Of a stretch of 64,000 nt of DNA, positions 38,120 to 46,779 are shown one piece after another. Under the pieces are notes generated by a model. It did not search any database and was not told the origin of the DNA. It worked only from the letters and a program-made list of their open reading frames with translations. Each line of letters opens with the position of its first letter. Positions within the stretch are counted from its first letter, which is position 1. The translations under genes were made by a program, and so were the position numbers. The DNA is from Undibacterium sp049340185 (lineage in GTDB: Bacteria; Pseudomonadota; Gammaproteobacteria; Burkholderiales; Burkholderiaceae_D), in the NCBI RefSeq assembly GCF_049340185.1, contig NZ_JBMPPC010000002.1, positions 62,001 through 126,000 on the forward strand. Direction: 5' to 3'.

Positions 38120-39022
38120 TCAGGCAGGAAATACGCCTGTAGACAAATAACGATCACCACGATCGCAAACAATAAATACGATCGTTGCATTTTCTACTGT
38201 ATGAGCAATACGTAATGCTACCTCACAGGCACCTGCCGCAGAGATACCACAAAAAATACCCTCCTCGGCAGCCATACGACGCGCCATATGCTCAGCGTCC
38301 GACTGGCTGACTGATTCTTCCTGATCGACTCTGGCTTTATCATAGATTTTTGGCAAATACGCTTCTGGCCATTTTCTGATACCGGGAATCTGTGAACCTT
38401 CTTCTGGTTGCGCACCGATAATACGAATTTCAGGATTTTGCTCTTTCAAATAAGCAGATACGCCCATGATTGTTCCTGTCGTACCCATCGCACTCACAAA
38501 ATGCGTGATGCGACCGTCTGTATCACGCCAAATTTCAGGGCCAGTGGTTTCATAATGCGCAAGCGGATTATCTGGATTCGCGAACTGATCAAGGATCACC
38601 CCCTTGCCTTCTTTTTGCATTTGCTCGGCCAGGTCACGAGCATACTCCATACCACCAGTTTTAGGCGTCAGGACAATCTGCGCGCCATATGCGGCCATAC
38701 TTTGACGGCGTTCTATACTTAAATTTTCTGGCATCAACAATACCATCTTATAACCACGCATAGCCGCAGCCATGGCTAATGCGATTCCGGTATTGCCGCT
38801 AGTTGCCTCAATCAGGGTATCGCCGGGCTTGATACGGCCACGCAATTCGGCGTGCTTAATCATGGACAATGCTGGTCTGTCTTTCACCGATCCAGCAGGA
38901 TTATTGCCCTCTAATTTGCCCAAGATAATGTTGTTGCGACGCTTGATTTCCTCGCCGGGAATTCTTTGTAGCATCACAAGCGGTGTATTTCCTATCGTAT
39001 CTTCTATGGTCAAATAAGGCAT
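38120..39022 (-). CDS. cysM: Cysteine synthase B
   Basis: 300 residues of the PLP fold-type II family. The Schiff-base lysine is K47 in NPAGSVKDRPA; the TSGNTG phosphate/substrate loop and GTTGT (about 180) are present. The sequence GKLEGNNPAGS and the C-terminal CDRGDRYLSTG are typical of CysM, which uses O-acetylserine with sulfide or thiosulfate. Cytosolic. It follows the terminator after the ComEA-like gene, so it has its own promoter in the 40-90 bp before it. Confidence 0.94.
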   Translation of the reverse strand: MPYLTIEDTIGNTPLVMLQRIPGEEIKRRNNIILGKLEGNNPAGSVKDRPALSMIKHAELRGRIKPGDTLIEATSGNTGIALAMAAAMRGYKMVLLMPENLSIERRQSMAAYGAQIVLTPKTGGMEYARDLAEQMQKEGKGVILDQFANPDNPLAHYETTGPEIWRDTDGRITHFVSAMGTTGTIMGVSAYLKEQNPEIRIIGAQPEEGSQIPGIRKWPEAYLPKIYDKARVDQEESVSQSDAEHMARRMAAEEGIFCGISAAGACEVALRIAHTVENATIVFIVCDRGDRYLSTGVFPA

Positions 39023-39116
39023 GGTGATCGTTGGTATGAAATTTAAAACATCATTTTAAACGCTGTAGCGCCTTACTGCTTGGATCACAATAAGGCACAA
39101 CCAATTTGCAGTGTAA

Positions 39117-39155
39117 ATAAAAAAACCTCCTGAGTATTTCCATACCCAAGAGGTT
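39117..39155 (-). terminator. Rho-independent terminator after the ComEA-like gene
   Basis: A 14-bp stem (39124-39137 with 39142-39155) that is complete when two G-U pairs are allowed in the minus-strand RNA, a 4-nt loop, then a run of seven T on the minus strand. It ends the transcript of the ComEA-like gene 40 bp after its stop. Confidence 0.8.
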
Positions 39156-39194
39156 GTTTGATTCTGATTTTTTAGCTGATACAGCCGGATCTTT

Positions 39195-39626
39195 TTACTT
39201 AGAGGCAGATGCCTTAGCAGAAGCTTTGGCAGTTGAAGCCGCAGCTGATGCAGATGCCGGCATTGATGCAGCGGCGGATGCGCTAGCAACTTTTTCAGCC
39301 TTATCAGCCTTAGCTGGTTTTGCCGGTTTTTCTGCTGGCTTTGCTTCTGCACCTGCTTTAGGCTGGCCATTGACCGTCAAACCTGCAGCGGACAACTTGA
39401 CTGCGCTCTTTTCACCGATGCCCTTAACGCGCTTTTCAAAATCGGCCCAATCTTTGAAATTTCCGCCTTTGGTACGCTCTTCGATAATTGCTTTAGATTT
39501 TGCTGGCCCGATACCTTTAATGCCATCCAATGCGGCCTGGTCACCCTTATTCACATCGACGTCAGCAAAAGCGAAACCCATCGTGACAATCATTGCGGCG
39601 ATAGCTAAAAGAAATTTCTTGAACAT
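39195..39626 (-). CDS. Exported ComEA-like helix-hairpin-helix protein with low-complexity tail
   Basis: 143 residues from the Met at 39626 (MFKKFLLAIAAMIVTMGFAFA is a signal peptide; the frame opens 39 bp earlier). The mature part begins with VDVNKGDQAALDGIKGIGPAKSKAI, a ComEA-type helix-hairpin-helix repeat, and a second one around RVKGIGEKSAVKL. The last 55 residues are an Ala/Lys/Ser/Pro low-complexity tail. Such periplasmic HhH proteins bind DNA during natural uptake; the basic tail might help. Between rfaE1 and cysM, a common place for it in Burkholderiales. Confidence 0.88.
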   Translation of the reverse strand: MFKKFLLAIAAMIVTMGFAFADVDVNKGDQAALDGIKGIGPAKSKAIIEERTKGGNFKDWADFEKRVKGIGEKSAVKLSAAGLTVNGQPKAGAEAKPAEKPAKPAKADKAEKVASASAAASMPASASAAASTAKASAKASASK

Positions 39627-39801
39627 GTAAGCACTCCCAATTAAGTTGAATTGAACTGCGTTCATTATTGACGCTGTCGAATTGATTTATAAGATCAGAC
39701 CGAAATACCACCTCGTTCTGTTTCAATTAACGACCTGAGGATGCGCAGGTTGACAGCGATAACAATATTAACAGTAAATTAACTTTGATTAACAAAGTGG
39801 C

Positions 39802-40728
39802 TTACGCTGTAGCAAATAATTCTTCTTTGGATACGGTGGCAGTACCGAGCTTACCAACGACGATACCACCCGCGCGGTTCGCTAACATCACCGCATCTTT
39901 CATGCTCATGCCAGAAGCCAGGCTTGCTGCCATCGTCGCAATGACGGTATCTCCCGCACCCGAGACATCATAAACTTCTCTCGCCATCGCTGGCACGTGA
40001 GTGACGTCATGCTCTGTGTAGAGGCTCATTCCCTCTTCTGAGCGAGTCAGTAATAAGGCATCTAAAGATAATTGATGGCGGAGGGTTTGCGCTTTTTCTG
40101 TCAACTCAGTCTCGCTAGTCCAGTCGCCGATTACCTGACGCAATTCTGCTTTATTCGGCGTCAGCATGGTCGCTCCCGCATAACGCGCAAAATCACTTCC
40201 CTTCGGATCCACCAGCACAGGCTTGCCCGCTGCCTTAGCCGCTGCAATCATCGCAACGACATTCACCAAACTACCTTTTGCATAATCGGATAGGACGATT
40301 AAATCATACTCAGAAATGAGTGCGTTGAAACGAGACAGCTTGTCTTGTAAAACGTGCTCGGTCGGTTTTTCTTCAAAATCAATTCGCAATAATTGCTGCT
40401 GCCGTCCAATCACGCGCAGTTTGATAATGGTGGAGATCGCCGTATCGCGGCTTAAATAACTATCTATGCCTGATTGCCTTAGCAAGTGTTCGACGCTGTT
40501 ACCAGCCTCATCATCACCGATCACACCCAGCAAGCCAGCGTGTAAGCCTAAGGCTGCGGCGTTACGTGCGACGTTAGCGGCACCGCCGAGACGTTCTTCG
40601 CGCTTCTCTACCCTGACAATCGGTACCGGTGCTTCTGGAGAAATGCGATTGACCTCACCGAACCAATAGCGGTCCAGCATGACATCGCCAGCGACCAGAA
40701 TACGTTTTGATTCAAGCATGCGAATCAT
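39802..40728 (-). CDS. rfaE1: D-glycero-beta-D-manno-heptose-7-phosphate kinase
   Basis: 308 residues of the PfkB/ribokinase family: GDVMLDRYWFGEVNRISPEAP is the RfaE start, GGAANVARNAA the substrate loop, and YDVSGAGDTVIA the catalytic and anion-hole motif. It phosphorylates heptose-7-phosphate for LPS inner-core heptose. Only the kinase half is present; the nucleotidyltransferase half of a fused HldE is absent, so a separate gene must exist elsewhere. Its start overlaps the ugd stop by 4 nt (40725-40728). Confidence 0.93.
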   Translation of the reverse strand: MIRMLESKRILVAGDVMLDRYWFGEVNRISPEAPVPIVRVEKREERLGGAANVARNAAALGLHAGLLGVIGDDEAGNSVEHLLRQSGIDSYLSRDTAISTIIKLRVIGRQQQLLRIDFEEKPTEHVLQDKLSRFNALISEYDLIVLSDYAKGSLVNVVAMIAAAKAAGKPVLVDPKGSDFARYAGATMLTPNKAELRQVIGDWTSETELTEKAQTLRHQLSLDALLLTRSEEGMSLYTEHDVTHVPAMAREVYDVSGAGDTVIATMAASLASGMSMKDAVMLANRAGGIVVGKLGTATVSKEELFATA

Positions 40729-42098
40729 GTGCGTGTCAGGACAGAACGGCCGATGCCATGGTATTCAATACCGATTTCGGTCATGACCGCTGGTTCGAAT
40801 AAGTTACGACCATCAAAAATAACCGGATGATTCAACAAGGATTTCACTTTGTCAAAATCTGGGCTGCGGAATGCCTTCCACTCAGTGACAATTGCCAAGG
40901 CATCCGCCTGGTTAAGGGCATCCATAGGATTGCTGGCGAAACGAATTTTTTCAAGCAATGCCGGACTATCAGCAAAGTCCAGTGCAAATACACGCTTTGC
41001 CTCTGGCATAGAGACTGGATCGTACACGGCAACACTGGCGCCTTTACGCAATAGCTCGCCTAGCAAAATACGTGACGACGCAGCGCGCATATCATCCGTA
41101 TTCGGTTTAAATGCCAAACCCCAGATCGCAAAATGCTTACCGCGCAAATCATCGCCGAAGCGCTTCACTATTTTTTTACCAAGCACCAGTTTTTGCTGTT
41201 CGTTGACGGCCTCAACTGCCTGTAAGACTAATAAGTCCAGACCATAATCCTGTGCAGTACGCTCTAAAGCCTGTACGTCTTTCGGGAAGCAAGAGCCACC
41301 ATAACCACAACCGGCATATAAAAAGCTATGTCCAATACGCGGGTCAGACCCGATACCGTGCCTTACCGCTTCAATATCAGCACCAACATGATCTGCCAGA
41401 TTCGCTAATTCATTCATGAACGAAATCCGCGTTGCCAGCATTGCATTGGCGGCATATTTGGTGAATTCCGCAGAGCGCACGTCCATCCAGAAAGTACGTT
41501 CGTGATTGCGGTTGAAAGGGGCATACAGTTTTTTCATTTGCGAATGCGCAATACTGCCTTGTGGCGTATCGTCACAGCCAATCACTATCCGGTCAGGACG
41601 CATGAAATCTTCTACAGCAGCGCCCTCTTTCAAAAATTCTGGATTAGAAACAACAGAAAATTGTCCCTCTGAATTACGCGCAGACAATTCTGCTTTGACC
41701 GCAGCAGACACTTTATCCGCAGTGCCGACAGGCACCGTTGATTTATCGACGATGACTTTAAAGCCCGTCATGTATTTGCCAATATTACGAGCTGCGGCCA
41801 ATACATATTGCAAGTCAGCTGATCCATCTTCGTCCGGCGGAGTACCTACCGCGATGAACTGGACATCACCATGGGCAACACTGGCGGCAACATCAGTTGA
41901 AAACTGGATACGCCCGGCAGCACGGTTACGTGCAACCAGTTCCTCCAGGCCCGGCTCATGAATAGGAATACCACCGTTATTCAAAATGTCGATTTTGCGT
42001 TGATCGACGTCAAGGCAAAATACATCATTACCCAACTCAGCGAGACAAGCACCGGTGACCAGCCCGACATAACCCGTGCCAATAATTGTAATTTTCAT
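40725..42098 (-). CDS. ugd: UDP-glucose 6-dehydrogenase
   Basis: 457 residues. The NAD-binding GTGYVGLVTGACLAE starts the protein. The catalytic Cys lies in CGYGGSCFPKDVQAL (about residue 260), with the substrate lysine in FLKEGAAVEDF, and the C-terminal UDP-binding domain contains AFKPNTDDMRAASS. It oxidises UDP-glucose to UDP-glucuronate for LPS or capsule sugars or lipid A decoration. Coupled to rfaE1 by an ATGA overlap; 54 bp downstream of lapB. Confidence 0.95.
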   Translation of the reverse strand: MKITIIGTGYVGLVTGACLAELGNDVFCLDVDQRKIDILNNGGIPIHEPGLEELVARNRAAGRIQFSTDVAASVAHGDVQFIAVGTPPDEDGSADLQYVLAAARNIGKYMTGFKVIVDKSTVPVGTADKVSAAVKAELSARNSEGQFSVVSNPEFLKEGAAVEDFMRPDRIVIGCDDTPQGSIAHSQMKKLYAPFNRNHERTFWMDVRSAEFTKYAANAMLATRISFMNELANLADHVGADIEAVRHGIGSDPRIGHSFLYAGCGYGGSCFPKDVQALERTAQDYGLDLLVLQAVEAVNEQQKLVLGKKIVKRFGDDLRGKHFAIWGLAFKPNTDDMRAASSRILLGELLRKGASVAVYDPVSMPEAKRVFALDFADSPALLEKIRFASNPMDALNQADALAIVTEWKAFRSPDFDKVKSLLNHPVIFDGRNLFEPAVMTEIGIEYHGIGRSVLTRT

Positions 42099-42152
42099 TT
42101 TATGATCACAATCCCTAGATAATTTTTACGTTATTTTTTATGAGTAAAAAAC

Positions 42153-43328
42153 TCAATTCATCACATTTAATTCTTCGGTACGGCGCGGTGGATAAGTTTC
42201 CCAACGGCTGCACCCTGGACACTGCCAGTAAAATTGGCGTGCTTTAAAACCGCAATGAGAACACTGATAGCGTGCAAGTTTTTGTGCATAACCATGTACC
42301 AGATTTTTGACTAAGGACAATTCAGGCCTGACCTCTGGCGGCGCCACCATCAGACGCGCATCGAGCAACTTATCCAGACCTAATAAGGTTGGCGTGCGGC
42401 GTAATTCGTCACTGACCAATTGGTTCGCTGCATCAACCGTATCCAACTCCAGAGTCGCTTTGAAGACGACCTCTAATAAATCAATGGAGGACGCTTCTGC
42501 CAGATAGCCTTTAAGTAAATTCAAACCTTCTTGTGGGCGGTCCAGCTTACGATAACCATCCATCAGTCGTTGTGCGACAAGCGCAACATGAGGAACACTT
42601 TGCTGCTCTACACGACGCCACGCAAGCAAGGCTTTTTCGATTTCGCCGTTTGCCAGATGGACATCACCCATCAGGATCGCTGCGCGTACATTATGGCGAT
42701 CAGCGGCCAGCGCTTTTTCTAACATCGCCAATGCAGCATCTGGATGTGTATGTACCAATTCATCCTGTGCCATTTCACAGTAAAACTGTGCGATTTCTTT
42801 TTGTCGTCCGCCGGCACCAGATTCTTGCAAGGCATACGCCGCCTCAATCGCCCTAGCCCATTCTTTTTCACGCTGATAAATTTCTAGTAGCGCGCGCCTT
42901 GCCTGAATCGCATATTGTCCGGCAACCAGCTGGTTAAAAGTTTCTTCAGCGCGATCCAGCAGACCTGCTTTCAGATAATCCTGACCAAGCTCAAACATCG
43001 CCTGGGTCTGTTGATCTAGCGGCAAATCGGGGCGAGATAAGAGATTTTGATGTACACGAATTGCACGCTCAGTCTCACCACGACGGCGAAACAAATTACC
43101 AAGCGCAAAATGCAATTCAACGGTCTCAGGATCAAGTTTAACGATTTCGATAAAGGCATCGATCGCTTTATCATGCTGATCATTGAGCAGAAAATTCAAT
43201 CCTTTGAAGTAGCCGCGCGGCAGACTACGGGACTCCGAAATCAACTGACGGATATCGACGCGAGCGGCGATCCAACCCAGAGAAAAAAACAAGGGGATGC
43301 CTAGCAACCACCAGATATCAAATTCCAT
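42153..43328 (-). CDS. lapB: LPS assembly protein LapB (YciM)
   Basis: 391 residues. An N-terminal membrane anchor (WWLLGIPLFFSLGWIAARVD) is followed by many tetratricopeptide repeats (about 35-330) and a C-terminal rubredoxin-like zinc/iron knuckle: CSHCGFKARQ and CPGCSRWE. LapB regulates LpxC turnover through FtsH and coordinates LPS assembly at the inner membrane. The short gap after lapA (24 bp) supports one lapA-lapB transcript. Confidence 0.94.
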   Translation of the reverse strand: MEFDIWWLLGIPLFFSLGWIAARVDIRQLISESRSLPRGYFKGLNFLLNDQHDKAIDAFIEIVKLDPETVELHFALGNLFRRRGETERAIRVHQNLLSRPDLPLDQQTQAMFELGQDYLKAGLLDRAEETFNQLVAGQYAIQARRALLEIYQREKEWARAIEAAYALQESGAGGRQKEIAQFYCEMAQDELVHTHPDAALAMLEKALAADRHNVRAAILMGDVHLANGEIEKALLAWRRVEQQSVPHVALVAQRLMDGYRKLDRPQEGLNLLKGYLAEASSIDLLEVVFKATLELDTVDAANQLVSDELRRTPTLLGLDKLLDARLMVAPPEVRPELSLVKNLVHGYAQKLARYQCSHCGFKARQFYWQCPGCSRWETYPPRRTEELNVMN

Positions 43329-43352
43329 TTTTTATTTTCGCTTATATGGTGA

Positions 43353-43667
43353 TCAGATATTTCGAATGCCATCGGGTTGAGGCGCTTCGGTGCTTGCACG
43401 TTGCGCTGCAAGTCTCTCTTTTTCAATTTCTGCGATGGTTTTTTTATGTTTAGAAATATCACGTTTGTGGCGAAAAACCATAGGAACCATCGCCAATGCA
43501 CCGAGAATACCGCCGCACAAAAAGAAAGCGAGTAGCAGTATAACCAGAGGTGCAGATTGCTGATATCCCAAAAAATATTGCAAGGTGACGATTTGATCGT
43601 TCTTCATCGCAAAGCCAAAAAAAATGATGAATAAGATCACAGTAATGATGCGAGAAATGATTTTCAT
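43353..43667 (-). CDS. lapA: LapA domain protein (LPS assembly protein A, DUF1049)
   Basis: 104 residues with two membrane helices (about 5-20 and 38-65) around VTLQYFLGYQQSAPL, the conserved DUF1049 segment, then a basic coiled tail (KHKKTIAEIEKERLAAQR). It partners LapB at the inner membrane. Separated from ihfB by a terminator at 43776, so it opens a new transcription unit. Confidence 0.9.
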   Translation of the reverse strand: MKIISRIITVILFIIFFGFAMKNDQIVTLQYFLGYQQSAPLVILLLAFFLCGGILGALAMVPMVFRHKRDISKHKKTIAEIEKERLAAQRASTEAPQPDGIRNI

Positions 43668-43775
43668 AACAGTATCCTAAGTAGCTCTTATGGAGTTATT
43701 GACACCGTAACACAGAGAGGAGCGACAAGCATGCATGGAGGCATCTTTAAACTCATACGGAATTGTACGTGAAAA

Positions 43776-43810
43776 AAAACGGTATATCGGTCAAGCCGAT
43801 ATACCGTTTT
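43776..43810 (-). terminator. Rho-independent terminator after ihfB
   Basis: A perfect 15-bp inverted repeat (43776-43790 and 43796-43810) with a 5-nt loop. On the minus strand the stem is followed by eight T residues. It lies 51 bp past the ihfB stop and closes the rpsA-ihfB transcript. Confidence 0.88.
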
Positions 43811-43860
43811 CACTTTTTTGCATACTTTTTAAGTGTCAGGCCGCCGAACTGACGACTAAA

Positions 43861-44166
43861 CTAATCGTCTTGTATCGGTTGCCCTACCATTGCATCCACA
43901 CGCTCACGCAATTCCTTGCCTGGTTTGAAATGGGGTACCCGTTTTTCAGGCACCATCACTTTGTCACCAGACTTGGGATTACGTCCAATGCGCGGAGGCC
44001 GACTATTCAAGGCAAAGCTGCCAAAACCACGGATCTCAATGCGATGCCCTGTTGCCAGCGCATCCGACATTGCATCCAAGATGGTTTTGACCGCGACATC
44101 CACATCCTTTGCTACCAGTTGTGGATATCGCTCAGCCAGGCGAGCAATCAACTCAGACTTTGTCAT
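43861..44166 (-). CDS. ihfB: Integration host factor beta subunit
   Basis: 101 residues of the HU/IHF family: MTKSELIARLAERYPQL start, the IEIRGFGSFALN strand, and the DNA-inserting beta arm with RPPRIGRNPKSGD, where the arm-tip proline bends DNA. IHF-beta normally heterodimerises with IHF-alpha. Directly downstream of rpsA (26 bp), as in most Proteobacteria. Confidence 0.95.
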   Translation of the reverse strand: MTKSELIARLAERYPQLVAKDVDVAVKTILDAMSDALATGHRIEIRGFGSFALNSRPPRIGRNPKSGDKVMVPEKRVPHFKPGKELRERVDAMVGQPIQDD

Positions 44167-44192
44167 CTAAAACTCAGCGTCTTAATTGATGC

Positions 44193-45908
44193 TTAGTTTT
44201 TGTTGTCGAGCTTAGCTTTCAACAATGCGCCCAGGCTTGTAGTGCCAGAAGCTGCATTGGAGTCAGTTGTCATTTTTTGCATTGCTTCTTGTGTTTCAGC
44301 ACTATCTTTTGCTTTGATAGACAACTGAATACCACGAGCTTTGCGGTCAATGTTCAACACCAAGGCTTCAACGCTGTCGCCAACTTTCAGGTGTGTACCG
44401 GCATCTTCCACGCGATCACGGGAGATTTCAGAAGCACGCAAGTAGCCTTCAACATCATCAGCCAATTGGATTACAGCACCTTTAGCTTCGACAGACTTGA
44501 CTGTACCAGTCACGATTGCGCCTTTGTCGTTCATTGCGCAGTAGTTGTTGAATGGGTCGCCTTCCAATTGCTTAACACCGAGGGAAACACGTTCACGCTC
44601 AACGTCGATTGCCAATACGATGGCTTCCAGTTCATCACCTTTCTTGAAGCGACGAACTGCTTCTTCACCTGTTTCGTTCCAGGACAGGTCAGACAAATGT
44701 ACCAGACCGTCGATGTTACCGGACAAGCCGATAAATACGCCGAAGTCAGTGATGGACTTGATCGCGCCGCGAACTTTGTCACCTTTCTTGTGATTGATCG
44801 CGAAATCATCCCAAGGATTGGCTTTGCACTGTTTCATGCCCAGGCTGATACGACGACGTTCTTCGTCGATTTCCAGAACCATGACTTCAACTTCGTCGCC
44901 CAACTGAACAACTTTGTTTGGTGCCACGTTTTTGTTAGTCCAGTCCATTTCAGACACGTGAACCAGACCTTCGATACCTTGTTCGACTTCAACGAATGCG
45001 CCGTAGTCGGTCAGGTTCGTTACTTTACCGAACAGACGTGTGTTCGCTGGATAACGACGTGACAAACCTGTCCATGGGTCGTCGCCCAATTGTTTTACGC
45101 CCAGGGAAACACGGTTTTTCTCTTGGTCGAATTTCAATACTTTTGCAGTGATTTCCTGACCAACTGTCAACACCTCGGAAGGGTGACGTACACGACGCCA
45201 TGCCAAATCAGTGATGTGCAACAGGCCATCGATGCCGCCCAGATCAACGAACGCGCCGTAGTCAGTGATATTTTTGACGATACCGGTAACTACTGTGCCT
45301 TCTTTCAGGGTTTCCATCAATTTTTGACGCTCTTCGCCCATAGACGCTTCAACTACAGCGCGGCGGGACAATACAACGTTATTACGCTTACGGTCGAGCT
45401 TGATAACCTTGAATTCCATGGTTTTGCCTTCGTAAGGAGTTGTATCCTTCACTGGGCGTGTATCAACCAAAGAACCTGGCAGGAAAGCGCGGATGCCGTT
45501 TGTCAGAACAGTCAGACCACCTTTGACTTTGCCATTGACAGTACCGATAACCATCTCACCAGACTCCAGCGCTTTTTCGAGCGCGAGCCATGAGGCCAGA
45601 CGTTTAGCTTTGTCACGGGACAAAATTGTGTCGCCGAAACCGTTTTCCAGCGAATCAATCGCTACGGAAACGAAATCGCCGATGTTAACTTCCAGTTCGC
45701 CCTGGTCGTTTTTGAATTCTTCAACAGGAATAAAGGCTTCAGATTTGAGGCCAGCGTTCACGATCACGAAGTTGTGGTCGATACGAACGACTTCAGCAGA
45801 GATTACTTCACCGGAACGCATATCCTGGCGTGACAGGGATTCTTCGAATAAAGCTGCGAAGCTATCTGCACCGGTAGCAAAATCTTGGGACATAAAAACA
45901 GTAGACAT
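44193..45908 (-). CDS. rpsA: 30S ribosomal protein S1
   Basis: 571 residues with six S1 (OB-fold) repeats, including the ITDYGAFVDLGGIDGLLH, LTDYGAFVEVEQGIEGLVH and ITDFGVFIGLSGNIDGLVH strands, and a disordered tail. S1 binds mRNA leaders at the small subunit. Two starts are possible, 45908 (MSTVFMSQDF) and 45893 (MSQDF); neither has a strong Shine-Dalgarno, which is also typical of the self-regulated E. coli rpsA. The 206-bp leader separates it from cmk. Confidence 0.96.
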   Translation of the reverse strand: MSTVFMSQDFATGADSFAALFEESLSRQDMRSGEVISAEVVRIDHNFVIVNAGLKSEAFIPVEEFKNDQGELEVNIGDFVSVAIDSLENGFGDTILSRDKAKRLASWLALEKALESGEMVIGTVNGKVKGGLTVLTNGIRAFLPGSLVDTRPVKDTTPYEGKTMEFKVIKLDRKRNNVVLSRRAVVEASMGEERQKLMETLKEGTVVTGIVKNITDYGAFVDLGGIDGLLHITDLAWRRVRHPSEVLTVGQEITAKVLKFDQEKNRVSLGVKQLGDDPWTGLSRRYPANTRLFGKVTNLTDYGAFVEVEQGIEGLVHVSEMDWTNKNVAPNKVVQLGDEVEVMVLEIDEERRRISLGMKQCKANPWDDFAINHKKGDKVRGAIKSITDFGVFIGLSGNIDGLVHLSDLSWNETGEEAVRRFKKGDELEAIVLAIDVERERVSLGVKQLEGDPFNNYCAMNDKGAIVTGTVKSVEAKGAVIQLADDVEGYLRASEISRDRVEDAGTHLKVGDSVEALVLNIDRKARGIQLSIKAKDSAETQEAMQKMTTDSNAASGTTSLGALLKAKLDNKN

Positions 45909-46114
45909 AAGGTACTCGAGTTATCCAGAACACGGCAAAAACGCTGTGTACACTGGGTTAGGTTAAACAAACCCGCACTGACTTTGCATCAGCACAGGCA
46001 CTTCAGCATTGATTTCCAGAAGACGGATGCACCGGAAATCAATTAAATTCACAACTTACTTTACCAACCAATTTGCAACATTTTTACTAGCATTTTGCCA
46101 GTGAAGTTATTGCG

Positions 46115-46777
46115 TTACTGGCTTGCTTTAGCGTATAAATCCAGTACGATTTGCACCGCCTGCTCGACTCCCATTGCTGAGGTATCGAGGATATACGCCC
46201 CTGGCGCGGGCTTGAGCGGCGCTGCGGTGCGGGCACTATCTCTCGCATCGCGTTCCGTCAAATCTTTTACCAAGTCTTCCATATTAGCAGAAAAACCCTT
46301 TTCAATCAATTGCTTATATCTTCTTGACGCACGCGCTTCAACACTTGCCGTAAGATAAATTTTTTGGGTAGCATCGGGAAAGATCACTGTTCCCATATCA
46401 CGCCCGTCCGCCACCAGTCCCGGGGCATAGCGAAACGCTACCTGCAAGTCAACCAGCGCCTTGCGGACCTCAGGCAACACCGCGATCTTAGAGGCAGCGA
46501 CACCGATTGCCTCCGCCCGCACGGCATCGGTCACATCTTGCTCGTCGAGCAACACATGACCATGCACAAAACGACAAGGCAACACTCTTGCCAGCTCAGC
46601 CAGCTTCGCTTCATCATCGAGCGCAATGTGATTTTGCTGTGCCGATAAGGCCGTCAGGCGATACAAAGCGCCTGAATCGAGATAATGAAAACCCAGTTGC
46701 TTAGCGACGCGATGCGCTACCGTGCCTTTACCTGAGGCAGTTGGCCCATCTATCGTAATAACTGGCACAGTCGGCAT
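46115..46777 (-). CDS. cmk: Cytidylate kinase
   Basis: About 220 residues from the Met at 46777 (MPTVPVITIDGPTASGKGT), preceded by AAGGAA inside the end of aroA; longer starts overlap aroA. The P-loop is GPTASGKGT, the CMP-binding segment includes YLDSGALYR and LVADGRDMGTVIFPDA, and the lid has RASRRYKQL and DARDSARTAAPL. It converts (d)CMP to (d)CDP. Starts 3 bp after the aroA stop. Confidence 0.95.
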   Translation of the reverse strand: MPTVPVITIDGPTASGKGTVAHRVAKQLGFHYLDSGALYRLTALSAQQNHIALDDEAKLAELARVLPCRFVHGHVLLDEQDVTDAVRAEAIGVAASKIAVLPEVRKALVDLQVAFRYAPGLVADGRDMGTVIFPDATQKIYLTASVEARASRRYKQLIEKGFSANMEDLVKDLTERDARDSARTAAPLKPAPGAYILDTSAMGVEQAVQIVLDLYAKASQ

Positions 46778-46779
46778 AC

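Noticed and set aside
44277..45062. Long antisense frame (261 residues) over rpsA, with another at 45090-45593
   Set aside because: Shadows of the strongly codon-biased S1 gene; composition mirrors the repeats of rpsA and no start signals are present.
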